A DNA stretch of 64,000 bases from Olavius sp. associated proteobacterium Delta 1 (GCA_902749685.1 CACVKW010000830.1:1-64000); one strand, 5' to 3'. Shown: positions 1-8,751, numbered from the stretch's first letter. A program made the numbers and translations. The notes: generated from the sequence alone by a model not told the origin.

Positions 1-267
1 GGGCTGATCTCGGGTCGGGATGGCTTCAGACCCCCCGATGTATTTGATTTGAACCTCACCGGGATATTTTTTTTGAAGCATTTCATTGGCCCGCTTGATT
101 TAGGGCAGATAATCTTTGACAACACCACTATGATTTTTGCCCCAGGCGCTGATGGCCTTAATGGTGATCTTTTCGGCTTTGGCCAGGCTGGCATTGAACG
201 ATGACACACCCACCAACAGGCAAATGCCGAGCGCGACGACAATGTAAAACATTCTTTTGCTTGTCAT
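1..267 (-). pseudogene. TRAP transporter substrate-binding protein (DctP-type), N-terminal part, interrupted by in-frame TAA
   Basis: The minus-strand reading frame starts at ATG 267 with a hydrophobic signal peptide (about residues 6-30, ending near SLAKA). It continues into a DctP-like mature start (AEKITIKAISAWGKNHSG). Codon 56 (forward 100-102) is TAA, after which the same frame resumes with DctP-like sequence (IKRANEMLQKKYPGEVQIKY) to the window edge. DctP proteins are periplasmic binding proteins for organic acids feeding tripartite TRAP transporters. The start overlaps the stop of the upstream oxidoreductase gene (ATGA), suggesting co-transcription. TAA rules out selenocysteine, so this is either a real nonsense mutation or a sequence error. 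The C-terminal part lies outside the window. Confidence 0.75.
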
Positions 268-2504
268 GATTTCTCCTTTCTATTTACAGCCCTGCCCCGG
301 AGGTCGTCCCAGGCCCGGTCCGTTTCCGCCTGAATGGTCCGGATCTGATCCGGATCCAGGTGTTTGAACCGTCCCTGGGCCATGAGATATTTTTCCACGG
401 GCAGGTTTCGTGATGAGTGGTTGATGGTGTACTTGAGTCCGTTCTCTATTTCGTAGAGGGGGAAAATATTGGTTTCGACCGACAGCATGGCCACCTTGAC
501 GGCCATTTCGTCGCTGATTTTCCATCCGGTCGTGCACGGCGAGAGCATATGGATGAACCGCGTCCCCCGCATCGCTTTGGCCTTATGAATCGTGCGGGTC
601 AAATCCTCGGGGTAGGCGATCGAGGCCGTCGCCGCGTATGGCATGCGGTGGGCGGCCATGATCTCCATGATTTGCTTCTTGCGCCGGGTGTTGCCGGTCG
701 GGGTGGTGCCGGTCCAGGTGAATTGCGGCGTGGCCGATGAGACCTGGATGCCGGTGTTCATGTAGCCTTCGTTATCCATGCAGACGTATAGGATGTCTTC
801 GTTGCGGTCGGCCGCGCCTGAAAGTGACTGTAAGCCGATGTCGAAGGTGCCGCCGTCACCGGCCTGGTCGGGCGGGATGACCACACCCTCAGGGCAAAAT
901 GTCATGCAACGATCGCAGCCCACGCAGGTGCCGCAGCACAGGCAACGGTCGGCTTTCTCGGAAGCCTGCGAAGGGGCGAGACCTTTTGTGACTTCGACGC
1001 TGGAATGCACCCGGACGGCAGGATCTTCCTCGGGCAGTTGCTGGGGAAGTTTGGGGGGTGTAAACAAGAGCGTATTCGGATCCGGACGGGCGACTTGGTT
1101 CGGCTGCCAGCCTGGCGGACGTTCAACCCAGGCCGCGATCGAGAAAGCGGGTCCGGGTCCCAGCGTGACCGCCTGCAGGGCATCATCTGTCTGATTGCCT
1201 GTCAGCGAGAGGTGTATTCCCAGGGCCGCCCGCTTGCCGGTGGCAATGGCATCCACGACCGAGGCTTGGGCCGGCGTCAGGTCTCCGCCGGCAAACCATC
1301 CCGGCTGCGAGGTACGCCCCCAGCCGTCAACCCATATCCGTCCCTGTTCCCAGCGCAGCTCGCGCAAAAAGGGCTCGGCCCGGGGTACCTGGCCCGCAGC
1401 GACGATGGCCAAATCGCAGGCCAGCTCCCGTGGCGCTTCGTTAATCGGCACCGGCCGCAGACGGCCGTCCGCCCCCGGTGCCTCTAGGCGCATTTCGGCC
1501 AGGCGTACCGCCTCGAGTCGGCCGGTACCGCCCACAAAGGCGACCGGCGCCACCAGCATCTCGATGGTCACCCCCTCGGCTTCGGCTTCGGCAACCTCAT
1601 CCTCAAAAGCCGACATTTGTTGCCGGGTGCGGCGGTACAACACCCGCACGCGGCGAGCGCCGCATCGTAAAGCGGTGAGGGCGGAGTCCAGGGCGGTGTT
1701 GCCGCCACCGATCACCACAACGTCTGCATCCCGGGCTTTAGCTTTCAAGGTGCTGCTGCGCAGAAACGCCAGTCCCGGCACAACACCGTCAAGTTCCTCA
1801 CCCGACAGATTCAGCGGAAGATGGGCATCGGCTCCGGGAGATAGAAAAACAGCCGCATGCTCGGCCGCCAGGACAGCCAGTGTCTTCTCATCCACTAACC
1901 GTTGTGTATGCAGGTTCACCGGCAGCGTCCAGAGGCGCTGCAGGTCTTTTTCCACGGCCTCCAGCGGCAGGCGAAAGCCGGGGATGCCATGGTTTGTAAG
2001 ACCGCCCGCCCGCTCGGCGGCCTCCATCAGGGTTACCGGATGTCCCAGACGGGCCAGGTGATACGCGCAGGTCAGCCCGGCCGGACCGGATCCGACAACC
2101 GCCACCGGCTTGTCGCAACCGGCTGCACTCAGCAATCGCGGATTGGCCTGACCATGGTCGGCCGCTGCCCGTTCCAGTGCCCGTACATTGACCGCTCCGT
2201 CCAGACCAATCAGGTTGCAGGCCGTCTGACACGGGTGATAGCAAACGCGTCCGCACACGCCGGGCAAGGGACTCTCTTCCAGGAAAGTCGCCAGGGCAGT
2301 GTCAAAGTCACCCCGGGCGGCGGCCCGCGCAGCACCGACGATATCGTTTCCGGCGGGGCAGGCTACCCGGCAGGGAGATGTTTCTTCTACAAAGCGGGGG
2401 CGCACGGCGGTCCAGGAACCGGTCTTAAAGACAGCCGTGGTGTTACGGGAAATCGGAATGATGGTTTCAGGATCCAGGCAGGCAGGACAGGTGCGATCAG
2501 CCAT
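264..2504 (-). CDS. Fused GltD-like FAD/delta subunit and C-terminal half of 2-oxoacid:ferredoxin oxidoreductase beta subunit
   Basis: The start at ATG 2504 (MADRTCPACL) has a GGAGGT ribosome site 6 nt upstream and overlaps the gamma gene by 8 nt; an ATG-equivalent at 2564 would lie deeper inside that gene. Residues 1 to about 470 are a glutamate-synthase-small-subunit-like module: an N-terminal Cys-rich Fe-S region (CRVACPAGND, GVCGRVCYHPC), a dinucleotide fold VVGSGPAGLTCAY, and a second one VVVIGGGNTALDSA. A ferredoxin-like half follows (CLCCGTCVGCDRCMTFCPE). The frame then jumps directly into the ThDP-binding part of a PorB-type beta subunit (GDGGTFDIGLQSLSGA, DNEGYMNTGIQ). The second ferredoxin cluster, the whole alpha subunit and the beta N-terminus with its GHxxCPGCG motif are absent. 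As it stands it probably cannot form a working pyruvate/2-oxoacid oxidoreductase. It is either a deletion fusion or an assembly collapse. Confidence 0.8.
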   Translation of the reverse strand: MADRTCPACLDPETIIPISRNTTAVFKTGSWTAVRPRFVEETSPCRVACPAGNDIVGAARAAARGDFDTALATFLEESPLPGVCGRVCYHPCQTACNLIGLDGAVNVRALERAAADHGQANPRLLSAAGCDKPVAVVGSGPAGLTCAYHLARLGHPVTLMEAAERAGGLTNHGIPGFRLPLEAVEKDLQRLWTLPVNLHTQRLVDEKTLAVLAAEHAAVFLSPGADAHLPLNLSGEELDGVVPGLAFLRSSTLKAKARDADVVVIGGGNTALDSALTALRCGARRVRVLYRRTRQQMSAFEDEVAEAEAEGVTIEMLVAPVAFVGGTGRLEAVRLAEMRLEAPGADGRLRPVPINEAPRELACDLAIVAAGQVPRAEPFLRELRWEQGRIWVDGWGRTSQPGWFAGGDLTPAQASVVDAIATGKRAALGIHLSLTGNQTDDALQAVTLGPGPAFSIAAWVERPPGWQPNQVARPDPNTLLFTPPKLPQQLPEEDPAVRVHSSVEVTKGLAPSQASEKADRCLCCGTCVGCDRCMTFCPEGVVIPPDQAGDGGTFDIGLQSLSGAADRNEDILYVCMDNEGYMNTGIQVSSATPQFTWTGTTPTGNTRRKKQIMEIMAAHRMPYAATASIAYPEDLTRTIHKAKAMRGTRFIHMLSPCTTGWKISDEMAVKVAMLSVETNIFPLYEIENGLKYTINHSSRNLPVEKYLMAQGRFKHLDPDQIRTIQAETDRAWDDLRGRAVNRKEKS

Positions 2505-3057
2505 GAGCACCTCCGGGTTCAATGATTTGTACTTGATCGAAGGCCAGACTGGCGGCCTTGACATTGTTTTCAGGATCAGCCGGGGTCATCTCGCGCACGG
2601 CATCCAGGATGGGATCCTTTGCCAGGTAACCGCTGAAAGCACCGTAGGCGCCGACCATGGCGGTGTTGTAAAAGCGGTCCAGTCCGGCCTGGCGGGCGAC
2701 AGCCAAACCGTTCACAAGTCCCAATTTATAGGCCGACAGTTCGCTGAAAGCCTCCCGGCTGCGGCGGGTATTGATGAGAATGCTTCCGCCCGGTTTCAGC
2801 ATGGAGCAAACCGTGGCGGGATCGAACAGACTGTCGTCAAAACTGATGAAATCGCTCGGATTCTTAATCTCACACTTTAACAGGATTTTACGGTCATCCA
2901 CCCGCAGAAAACTGGCTAGCGGTGCGCCCCGCCTTTCACCCCCAAAGACCGAGTAGCACTGCGGATACTTACCGGCTTTAAAAAAAGCCAGGCCCAGCAT
3001 CTGGGAGGCGAGTACCACTCCCTGACCGCCGCGGCCGTTGAAGCTGATTTCGATCAT
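2497..3057 (-). CDS. 2-oxoacid:ferredoxin oxidoreductase, gamma subunit
   Basis: This 186-residue protein matches the usual length of Por/Vor gamma subunits. It opens with the family signature ISFNGRGGQGVVLASQMLG and carries the conserved QCYSVFGGERRGAPLASFLR segment. Gamma subunits help form the ThDP-dependent complex that oxidatively decarboxylates pyruvate or other 2-oxoacids to acyl-CoA and reduces ferredoxin in the cytoplasm. It is the first gene of the minus-strand operon; its stop overlaps the start of the GltD-like/beta fusion. Substrate (pyruvate, 2-oxoglutarate or branched-chain) cannot be assigned from gamma alone. The upstream region holds a 94-bp repeat element. Confidence 0.88.
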   Translation of the reverse strand: MIEISFNGRGGQGVVLASQMLGLAFFKAGKYPQCYSVFGGERRGAPLASFLRVDDRKILLKCEIKNPSDFISFDDSLFDPATVCSMLKPGGSILINTRRSREAFSELSAYKLGLVNGLAVARQAGLDRFYNTAMVGAYGAFSGYLAKDPILDAVREMTPADPENNVKAASLAFDQVQIIEPGGAHG

Positions 3058-3083
3058 AAGTATACTTTCGAATAAGATTGCTT

Positions 3084-3177
3084 ATACACAGCGTCATATT
3101 AAGTTTCGCATCGACCTTTCAAATTGCTGGTTTTAAATTGCCGGATACGGTCAATTATGCAGAACGCTGTGTATGTA
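3084..3177. repeat. 94-bp element with inverted ends, family A, copy 1
   Basis: The element begins ATACACAGCG and ends AACGCTGTGTATGTA, so its ends are inverted copies of ACGCTGTGTAT. A second element of exactly the same length lies at 45248-45341, with the same ends and a matching internal block at the same offset (TTGCTGGTTTTA here, TTGTCGGTTTTA there). The remaining interior is diverged. There is no coding capacity, so it looks like a small non-autonomous interspersed element or a conserved folded RNA/DNA unit. It sits between the divergent Por gamma gene and the ThDP enzyme gene. Confidence 0.7.
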
Positions 3178-3551
3178 TGCGAAAGGATTTATGTCGTTCT
3201 GTATAGAAATAGTTACAAATGACCCAGAGCCCAACTTTAGGGCACTGTACCCTAACGCCAAATATGGTGTCAATAAAAAACTTGCCGCAAACCATTGCGG
3301 GAAAAGACGGGTCGGTCGATCGACAAAGGCTTTTGGATATCGCCGGGCGCAGCGCGAAAGGCAACGAGAATATCCCTAATATATCCCGATTGACTTATTC
3401 TCCTATTTTAGCCATACTTGCAATCCATCAACAAAAGTTTTACTTTTAAAATACTAAATTTTTTGAAAGACCGTGTTTTGAAGAAGGGGCGCCGTTTAGC
3501 GCAGCAATTGTGGTGATAAGAAAATAACCCCATAGGGACGGGAGAAGCGAA
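3178..3551. other. Intergenic region upstream of ThDP enzyme gene
   Basis: No convincing gene was found. Three short open frames cross this stretch, but none has a recognisable protein or a ribosome site. The last 100 bases are AT-rich and precede a GGGACGGGAG-type ribosome site for the gene at 3552, so the promoter of that gene should lie here. I could not identify a clear -35/-10 pair. Confidence 0.5.
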
Positions 3552-5258
3552 ATGTACACGAAAACATCAGTTGCAACCGTTGCCGAAGCCTACCTTGAAC
3601 TCTTGGCCTCCCGCGGTATAAAATATTTTTTCGGAAACAGCGGCACCGATTTTGCGCCCATTATCGAGGCCTTTGCCAAACGAGACGCTGAAGACAATCA
3701 CGCGATTGTTCCGATTACCGTGCCGCATGAAATCACCGCCGTTGCCATGGCTCATGGTTACACGATGGTCACCGGCAAGCCGCAGGTTGTCATGGTGCAT
3801 GTAATTGTGGGCACCGCTAACGCGCTGGGAGGGATTATCAATGCCTCGCGGGCCCGGGTACCGATGTTTTTCACCGCCGGACGTACGCCGTTGACGGAAC
3901 AAGGGCCTGTCGGCACCCGGGACCTGGGAATCCACTGGGCCCAGGAGTCCTTCGACCAGGGCGCGATGGTGCGGGAGTTCGTAAAATGGGACTATGAGCT
4001 GCGGCTCGCATCTCAACTGGAAACCGTTGTGGATCGCGCGCTGGCCATCGCACAAAGCGAGCCGTTCGGTCCCGTGTATCTCACACTGCCAAGAGAAGTG
4101 CTGGCAGAAGACATGACAACCTTTCAATACGCCCAGCCTTCGCGCATCAAAGGCGCATCAGCAACCGTACCGGATGCCGCTGCCGTTGAAAAAGCCGCTA
4201 AAGCCATTGCTGCCGCCCGCAATCCGATAGCCGTGGTTCAATCGCTCGGCCGCCAACCGCAAGCCGTCGAAGCACTGGTGGAACTGGCGGAGACAATCGG
4301 ACTGCCGGTTATTGAGCAATGGCACACCCATGTAAACTTTCCCCAGGACCATTTCCTGCATGCCGGTTACGATCCGTTGCAATATCTGCAGGAAGCCGAT
4401 CTGATTCTGGTCATTGAAGCGGATGCTCCATGGTTTCCCCGCTTCTCCGAACCGCCGCCCGAGACTTCCGTCATCCAAATCGGTCTGGATCCGCTGTTTT
4501 CAGACTATCCGCTGCGCGGTTTTGCTTCGGATATCACGCTGTCCGGAATTCCGCGCCTGACGCTGCTCGCTTTGAAAGAAGCCCTGCAATTGATCGGTCT
4601 GGATGCCGCAGAAGTCAATTCCAGGTGCGAGCGCTGGCGTCAGAGACATGTGACGCAGCGAAAATCATGGCAGGCAAACACCCAAGCGCTGCAAGACAGC
4701 CACCCCATCGATATGGGCTGGGTTTCGGCCTGTATCGGCCAACGGCTGGATGATCGAACCATTGTCATCAATGAATACACTCTGGATACGACCGCGACCT
4801 GTTTCACGCGGCCCGGAACGTATTTTCGGCATTCCCCCGCCGCGTCCCTGGGATGGGGATTGGGTGCCGCGCTGGGAGCAAAGCTTGCCAGACCGGGTCA
4901 CAAGGTTATCTGCTGTGTCGGTGACGGCGCCTATATGTTCGGCGTACCGGTGGCCGTCCATCATGTATCCCAGGCCTATCAACTGCCGGTCTTATTTATC
5001 ATCTTTAATAACGGGTACTGGAATGCATCCCGCCAAACCGCCTTTAATTATGCTCCCGACGGCTATGCGGCCAGGGCGAAGTCCGTCCCACTTTGTGAAA
5101 TAAAACCGTCCCTGGAATATGAAAAAATTTGTCAGGCCGCCGGGGGATACGGCCGGCGCGTTGAAAAAGCTGAAGAATTGCCCGAGGCCATTGATCAGGC
5201 CCTGGCGGTGATCGAGTCCGAAAATCGTCAGGCCCTGTTAAACGTCATCTGCCGGTAA
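3552..5258 (+). CDS. Thiamine-diphosphate-dependent enzyme, acetolactate synthase/benzoylformate decarboxylase-like
   Basis: This 568-residue protein has the three-domain layout of the acetolactate synthase/decarboxylase superfamily. The N-terminal Pyr domain carries the activating glutamate in VPHEITAVAMAHGY (Glu about 60). A central domain follows (about 200-340). The C-terminal PP domain has the ThDP/Mg motif beginning GDGAYMFG (about 457) and ending in FNNGYWN. It probably cleaves or joins 2-oxoacids in the cytoplasm. It stands alone with no ilvN regulatory subunit, which argues against a housekeeping acetolactate synthase; a decarboxylase, lyase or sulfo/aryl-2-oxoacid role is possible. 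The substrate is unknown. The start at ATG 3552 follows GGGACGGGAGAAGCGAA. Confidence 0.85.
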   Translation: MYTKTSVATVAEAYLELLASRGIKYFFGNSGTDFAPIIEAFAKRDAEDNHAIVPITVPHEITAVAMAHGYTMVTGKPQVVMVHVIVGTANALGGIINASRARVPMFFTAGRTPLTEQGPVGTRDLGIHWAQESFDQGAMVREFVKWDYELRLASQLETVVDRALAIAQSEPFGPVYLTLPREVLAEDMTTFQYAQPSRIKGASATVPDAAAVEKAAKAIAAARNPIAVVQSLGRQPQAVEALVELAETIGLPVIEQWHTHVNFPQDHFLHAGYDPLQYLQEADLILVIEADAPWFPRFSEPPPETSVIQIGLDPLFSDYPLRGFASDITLSGIPRLTLLALKEALQLIGLDAAEVNSRCERWRQRHVTQRKSWQANTQALQDSHPIDMGWVSACIGQRLDDRTIVINEYTLDTTATCFTRPGTYFRHSPAASLGWGLGAALGAKLARPGHKVICCVGDGAYMFGVPVAVHHVSQAYQLPVLFIIFNNGYWNASRQTAFNYAPDGYAARAKSVPLCEIKPSLEYEKICQAAGGYGRRVEKAEELPEAIDQALAVIESENRQALLNVICR

Positions 5259-5355
5259 TGAACGCCTTGATCGTCAGGATAAGAATTCGCTTTTTGAGAG
5301 CGGATCGAGCAAAAAATCAAGGTTAATAGGGTTGTGTGACGTCTGGGCCAGGGAT

Positions 5356-5506
5356 AGCGGTAAATTACCTGCCTGACATAAGGGCGGAAAAATCCATATT
5401 TTTGCTCAAAACGCTCCTGGTAAATCTGCGCGAATGTTTCAAAACAATCTTCGACACAACGATAGTAAGCGGAATCCTGGGGCTTGCACTGTCGATAAAC
5501 ATCCAA
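5356..5506 (-). pseudogene. IS91-type transposase remnant (N-terminal fragment)
   Basis: About 50 residues starting at ATG 5506 resemble the N-terminal zinc-binding region of IS91-family (IS801-like) transposases, with YYRCVEDCFETFAQIYQERF followed by KYGFFRPYVRQVIYRY. The family consensus then continues with a Cys-rich zinc site (LDCGDL...). Here the similarity stops abruptly near 5356 and unrelated sequence follows, so more than 85% of the transposase is missing. Between 5528 and 5603 lies an imperfect inverted pair (GCTCTA..CTATCTTT and AAAGATAGAGC) that could be part of an old element end. The rest of the 5259-5679 gap contains nothing I recognise. Assignment is by pattern memory of the family. 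Confidence 0.65.
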
Positions 5507-5679
5507 CGTGCTATGGGCGGGGCAGCGGGCTCTAGCAAACTATCTTTTCGTTGTTGAGTGAACGAACGTCTTAATTAACCTGGGCGAAAGATAGAGCAAA
5601 GAAACGACAGCGCCTTTCGCTATTAACAGCGCGGAACGTTTGAACTCAGCAAAAGCGACCGATTCAGATAGCACACGCG

Positions 5680-6720
5680 TTATTTTACGGATTCGGGCAT
5701 CATCGGATCAAATAGCGAGCGGATAAACTCCAGATCCATGTATTGCTGCAGTTTGGCCCAGGTGTCCGGGTTTTTCATACCGGAAAACCGGGTTTGATAG
5801 GCCACCCAGCCCATGGCCGACCAGGAAATGCCGCGCAGGTAAACAAATGGATCGCGCAGGCGCACCCGCTCTAGCAGGGTATCGCGCAGGTGGGCATCAT
5901 CGATTTGTCGGCAATAGGTTTTGAGAAAATCACGTTTTTGTGACGGCGACATCCGCCAGTCGGTCTTCCAGAGGGTGGTCAGGGGCGAGCAGAAGTGTGA
6001 CAGGTCCTGGGACGGGTCACCCCAACGGGGCATCTCCCAGTCCACCAGGTGAACCGTTCCGTTTTCACGATTCACGATGAAATTGCCGGAGTTGACTTCC
6101 GTATTCACGATGCAGGGCCAGGGGTCCTGCTGATAGTATTTTTCATTGGCCCGGGCCGAATCGGCCCATTCCTTCAGATCGATCAGGTATTGCCGGATAT
6201 CAGGGTCTGCCAGTTCCGATTCGAAGTACTGCCGCAAAAGCCCGGTACATTCCTCAAATATCAGTGACAGGGCCGCATCCTCTCGAATCAAGTGGTTTTT
6301 TTCCGGCGGCACCTCAATCTGGTGGATTCTGGCAAATAGGCCGGCTGACTGCGGCAGGTCCCGGTTATAGTCCAGAGTTTCCCCCGGCAGGTAATCCATG
6401 ATCAGGATGCCCCGGTCGATAATGCGGCGCGTATCATCGACGAAATGGGGCCGGGGGGTCACTCCGCTTTGCCGCAACAGGTCCAGGGCTTTGTATTCGT
6501 AAACGATCTGGTCATCGCGAGCAATCTGGCTGCCGATGTTCACCCGGAAAACAAGTTGGGTAGAATCTGATGTAATCAGATAATTAAGGTTGTACTCCCC
6601 CTGGGCCAGGGGCGTGACCGCAAAATTGCGACCATGCATAAGAGGGACATCGTTCCAGTCTCGGCCGGCCAGATATTCAGCTACTTTGGGCAGCATGTCG
6701 GTCATCAAGTTTTTTGTCAT
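5680..6720 (-). CDS. APH/choline-kinase-fold phosphotransferase-like protein with altered catalytic loop
   Basis: This 346-residue protein has the aminoglycoside phosphotransferase fold: an N-lobe beta-rich segment (PLAQGEYNLNYLITS, VFRVNIGSQ), a hinge ILIMDYLPGETLD, a catalytic loop, and a metal-binding LVDWEMPRWGDP (about 227). The catalytic loop, usually HGDLHPGN, reads NTEVNSGN (about 206-213), so the His and the catalytic Asp are replaced by Asn and Glu. It may phosphorylate a small alcohol brought in by the ABC importer just upstream, or it may be a binding pseudokinase. It is the last gene of the minus-strand cluster and lies 205 nt after the ATPase gene, separated by an iterated-word hairpin. 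Confidence 0.78.
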   Translation of the reverse strand: MTKNLMTDMLPKVAEYLAGRDWNDVPLMHGRNFAVTPLAQGEYNLNYLITSDSTQLVFRVNIGSQIARDDQIVYEYKALDLLRQSGVTPRPHFVDDTRRIIDRGILIMDYLPGETLDYNRDLPQSAGLFARIHQIEVPPEKNHLIREDAALSLIFEECTGLLRQYFESELADPDIRQYLIDLKEWADSARANEKYYQQDPWPCIVNTEVNSGNFIVNRENGTVHLVDWEMPRWGDPSQDLSHFCSPLTTLWKTDWRMSPSQKRDFLKTYCRQIDDAHLRDTLLERVRLRDPFVYLRGISWSAMGWVAYQTRFSGMKNPDTWAKLQQYMDLEFIRSLFDPMMPESVK

Positions 6721-6747
6721 AATCTATCAAAAATAATCGGAATGCCA

Positions 6748-6890
6748 AAAAGTTCGTAAGCTGTTAAGTTCATTAGTTGGTAAGCTAAATAAAAAAGGAT
6801 TCAGATCCTTTAAGTCTTATAATCTTATCAACTTATGAACTCATCAACTATTTATTTATCCGTGTATATCTGTGAAAATCCGTGTCCCGT
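6748..6890. repeat. Iterated-word inverted block between ABC ATPase and kinase-like gene
   Basis: A block of near-repeats of GTAAGCT/GTTAAGTTCATTAGTTGG (about 6755-6787) is followed by its approximate reverse complement, CTTATCAACTTATGAACTCATCAAC (6826-6850). They are separated by GGATTCAGATCC, so the whole could fold as a long imperfect hairpin. Next to it lies a second word set, CCGTGTATATCTGTGAAAATCCGTG (6860-6884). Related word-type blocks occur in at least ten other gaps of the window. Confidence 0.6.
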
Positions 6891-6925
6891 TATAATAAAG
6901 ATTCAACCGGATAATTTCAAACAGA

Positions 6926-7957
6926 TTATTCTTCGGAAGCAAATATGCGAATTTTTTCGGGCGGCAGGTGCAGGCCGACATTTTGCCCGGGAGAAAAATC
7001 GGCATCCGAAGTCAGGACCACAAATCGATTGCCCTGACACTTTACCCAGATGCGGCTGGCGCTGCCTTCGAAATTTGTTTTTTGAACCCGTCCCTGAAGA
7101 TTATATTTTGCTTCCGAGGTGATGATAATATCTTCCGGACGGATGGTGGCCGTCAGCAAATGCCCGTTGCCGTTGGTCTGTGACGTCGGGACGGTTGCAA
7201 ATTCCGAATGAAAATGACCGTCTTTTATGCGGCCCCGGATAAAATTACAGCCGCCGAAAAAGCGGGCCACCTCGGGATCCGCCGGCCCGTAAAAAAGATC
7301 CCTGGGTTCGCCGACCTGGCGCAGCCGACCGTCTAAAAGCAGACCCACACGGTGCGATATCATGAGCGCTTCGGCCTGGTCGTGGGTTACAAACAGGGTT
7401 GTGATCCGTGTTTCAGCCTGAATATCCTGGATTAATTCGCGCATTTGCTGCCGCAGGTTGGCATCGAGATTGCTCAACGGCTCATCCAGCAGTAAAATGG
7501 CCGGTTTGAGCACCAGGGCCCGGGCCAGACTGACGCGCTGTTGCTGGCCACCGGACAATTCATGAACTTTGCGCTGTCCCAGACCGTTGAGTTCCGTCAA
7601 ATACATGATTTGCTGGATTTTTTTGCGGATGTCCCGGCCATGACATCCCTGCATGCGCAGGCCAAAAGCGATGTTTTGTGCCACATTTAAAAACGGGAAC
7701 AAAAGGGATTTCTGGAACACCATGACGGCATTGCGTTTTTCCGGAGGCAGATCCTTTACCGGTTGTCCGTCAATTATGATTTCACCTTTATGCGGCTGTA
7801 TCAGACCGGCAACTGCTTTGAGGACCGTGGTTTTACCGGTCCCACTGGGGCCCAGCAAGGCAACCATCTCCCCGTCAAGTACCTCAAGGCTAAAATCGCG
7901 AACCACCGCTGTACCGCCATATCGGATGGTTAAATTTCTCAAAAGCAGTTCTCCCAT
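6926..7957 (-). CDS. ABC importer ATP-binding protein (PotA/YnjD-like)
   Basis: A 343-residue ATPase with Walker A GPSGTGKTT, signature LSGGQQQRVSLARAL, Walker B AILLLDEPLSNLD and H-loop VTHDQAEAL. It has a C-terminal TOBE-type regulatory domain (about 235-343; ATIRPEDIII), as in the iron/spermidine/molybdate subgroup of importers. It powers the importer formed by the two permeases and binding protein upstream. ATG 7957 overlaps the preceding permease stop as ATGA, indicating translational coupling. The substrate is not evident; the YnjB-like binding protein suggests the poorly characterised Ynj family. Confidence 0.9.
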   Translation of the reverse strand: MGELLLRNLTIRYGGTAVVRDFSLEVLDGEMVALLGPSGTGKTTVLKAVAGLIQPHKGEIIIDGQPVKDLPPEKRNAVMVFQKSLLFPFLNVAQNIAFGLRMQGCHGRDIRKKIQQIMYLTELNGLGQRKVHELSGGQQQRVSLARALVLKPAILLLDEPLSNLDANLRQQMRELIQDIQAETRITTLFVTHDQAEALMISHRVGLLLDGRLRQVGEPRDLFYGPADPEVARFFGGCNFIRGRIKDGHFHSEFATVPTSQTNGNGHLLTATIRPEDIIITSEAKYNLQGRVQKTNFEGSASRIWVKCQGNRFVVLTSDADFSPGQNVGLHLPPEKIRIFASEE

Positions 7958-8751
7958 CAGCGCACCCCCGCAATGCTTTTACCACCCAGATATCTGGCAC
8001 TAAAGAGCAGCGCCAGAAATGCCGGGGCGACAAATACCATGCTGACCGCCGCCGCCACCGGCCGGTCACCGCTACCCATGAGCGCAAACAGCAATATGGG
8101 CAGGGTGGTGATTCGTCCGCCACCGATGATCAAGGTGCTCAGGTATTGACTCCAGGAGAGCAAAAAGGAAAACAAACCGGCCACCATGATGCCGGGAAGT
8201 GTCAGCGGCAGCATCACTCTCGTAATTATTTTCCAGGAATTTGCGCCCAATGAGCGCGCCTGGTTTTCGTAATCGGGATTGTAATTTGAAAATACACCCC
8301 ACATGACAAAAACCGAATAGGGCAGACAAAACGTCAGATGAACCAGCACCACACCGATAAATGTTTCAGCCAAACCCAGTTTGATAAACCACAGATGCAA
8401 GCCCATGGCAACACACAGCGGCGGGACAATTACCGGCAGCATCAGCATGACCGAGATTGTGTCTTTGGCCCTGAAATTGTATAATCCCAGGGCCCTTCCG
8501 GCAGGGACCCCGATCACGACAGAGACCGCCGCGGTGGCGAGCGCCACCAGTATACTCTGGATTAAGCCGGAAATGATTTGACTGCCGGCGGTACCGAAGA
8601 CATATTGCCAGGCTCTCAGTCCCCAATGTTCGGGCCACAGCTGCGGGTAAAACCAGCGGCTGCTGAATGACCATATGATCAATACCGTAAACGGCAATAA
8701 AACCGAAGTGATCAGCGCGGCAAAGGTGATATTTCGATTTAACGGTATCAC
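7957..8751 (-). CDS. ABC importer inner-membrane permease (second of pair)
   Basis: The likely start is GTG 8751 (protein begins IPLNRNITFAALITS after the initiator), overlapping the first permease stop as GTGA; a longer open frame upstream encodes non-hydrophobic junk. The product is about 264 residues with six predicted hydrophobic segments and a binding-protein-dependent transport (EAA) loop (YENQARSLGANSWKIITRVM) that docks the ATPase. It pairs with the other permease to form the channel. In E. coli the Ynj system has a single fused permease; here there are two genes. Confidence 0.87.
   Translation of the reverse strand: MIPLNRNITFAALITSVLLPFTVLIIWSFSSRWFYPQLWPEHWGLRAWQYVFGTAGSQIISGLIQSILVALATAAVSVVIGVPAGRALGLYNFRAKDTISVMLMLPVIVPPLCVAMGLHLWFIKLGLAETFIGVVLVHLTFCLPYSVFVMWGVFSNYNPDYENQARSLGANSWKIITRVMLPLTLPGIMVAGLFSFLLSWSQYLSTLIIGGGRITTLPILLFALMGSGDRPVAAAVSMVFVAPAFLALLFSARYLGGKSIAGVR

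Noticed and set aside
100-102. Recoding of the TRAP binding-protein stop
   Set aside because: The codon is TAA, which is not used for selenocysteine or pyrrolysine in bacteria.
1195-2061. 288-residue plus-strand open frame opposite the GltD-like gene
   Set aside because: It is an antisense shadow of a GC-rich gene with a clear protein family on the minus strand; its Arg/Ser/Pro-rich translation has no domain.
3567-4127. 186-residue minus-strand open frame inside the ThDP enzyme gene
   Set aside because: The plus-strand gene has all family motifs and a ribosome site; the antisense frame has neither.
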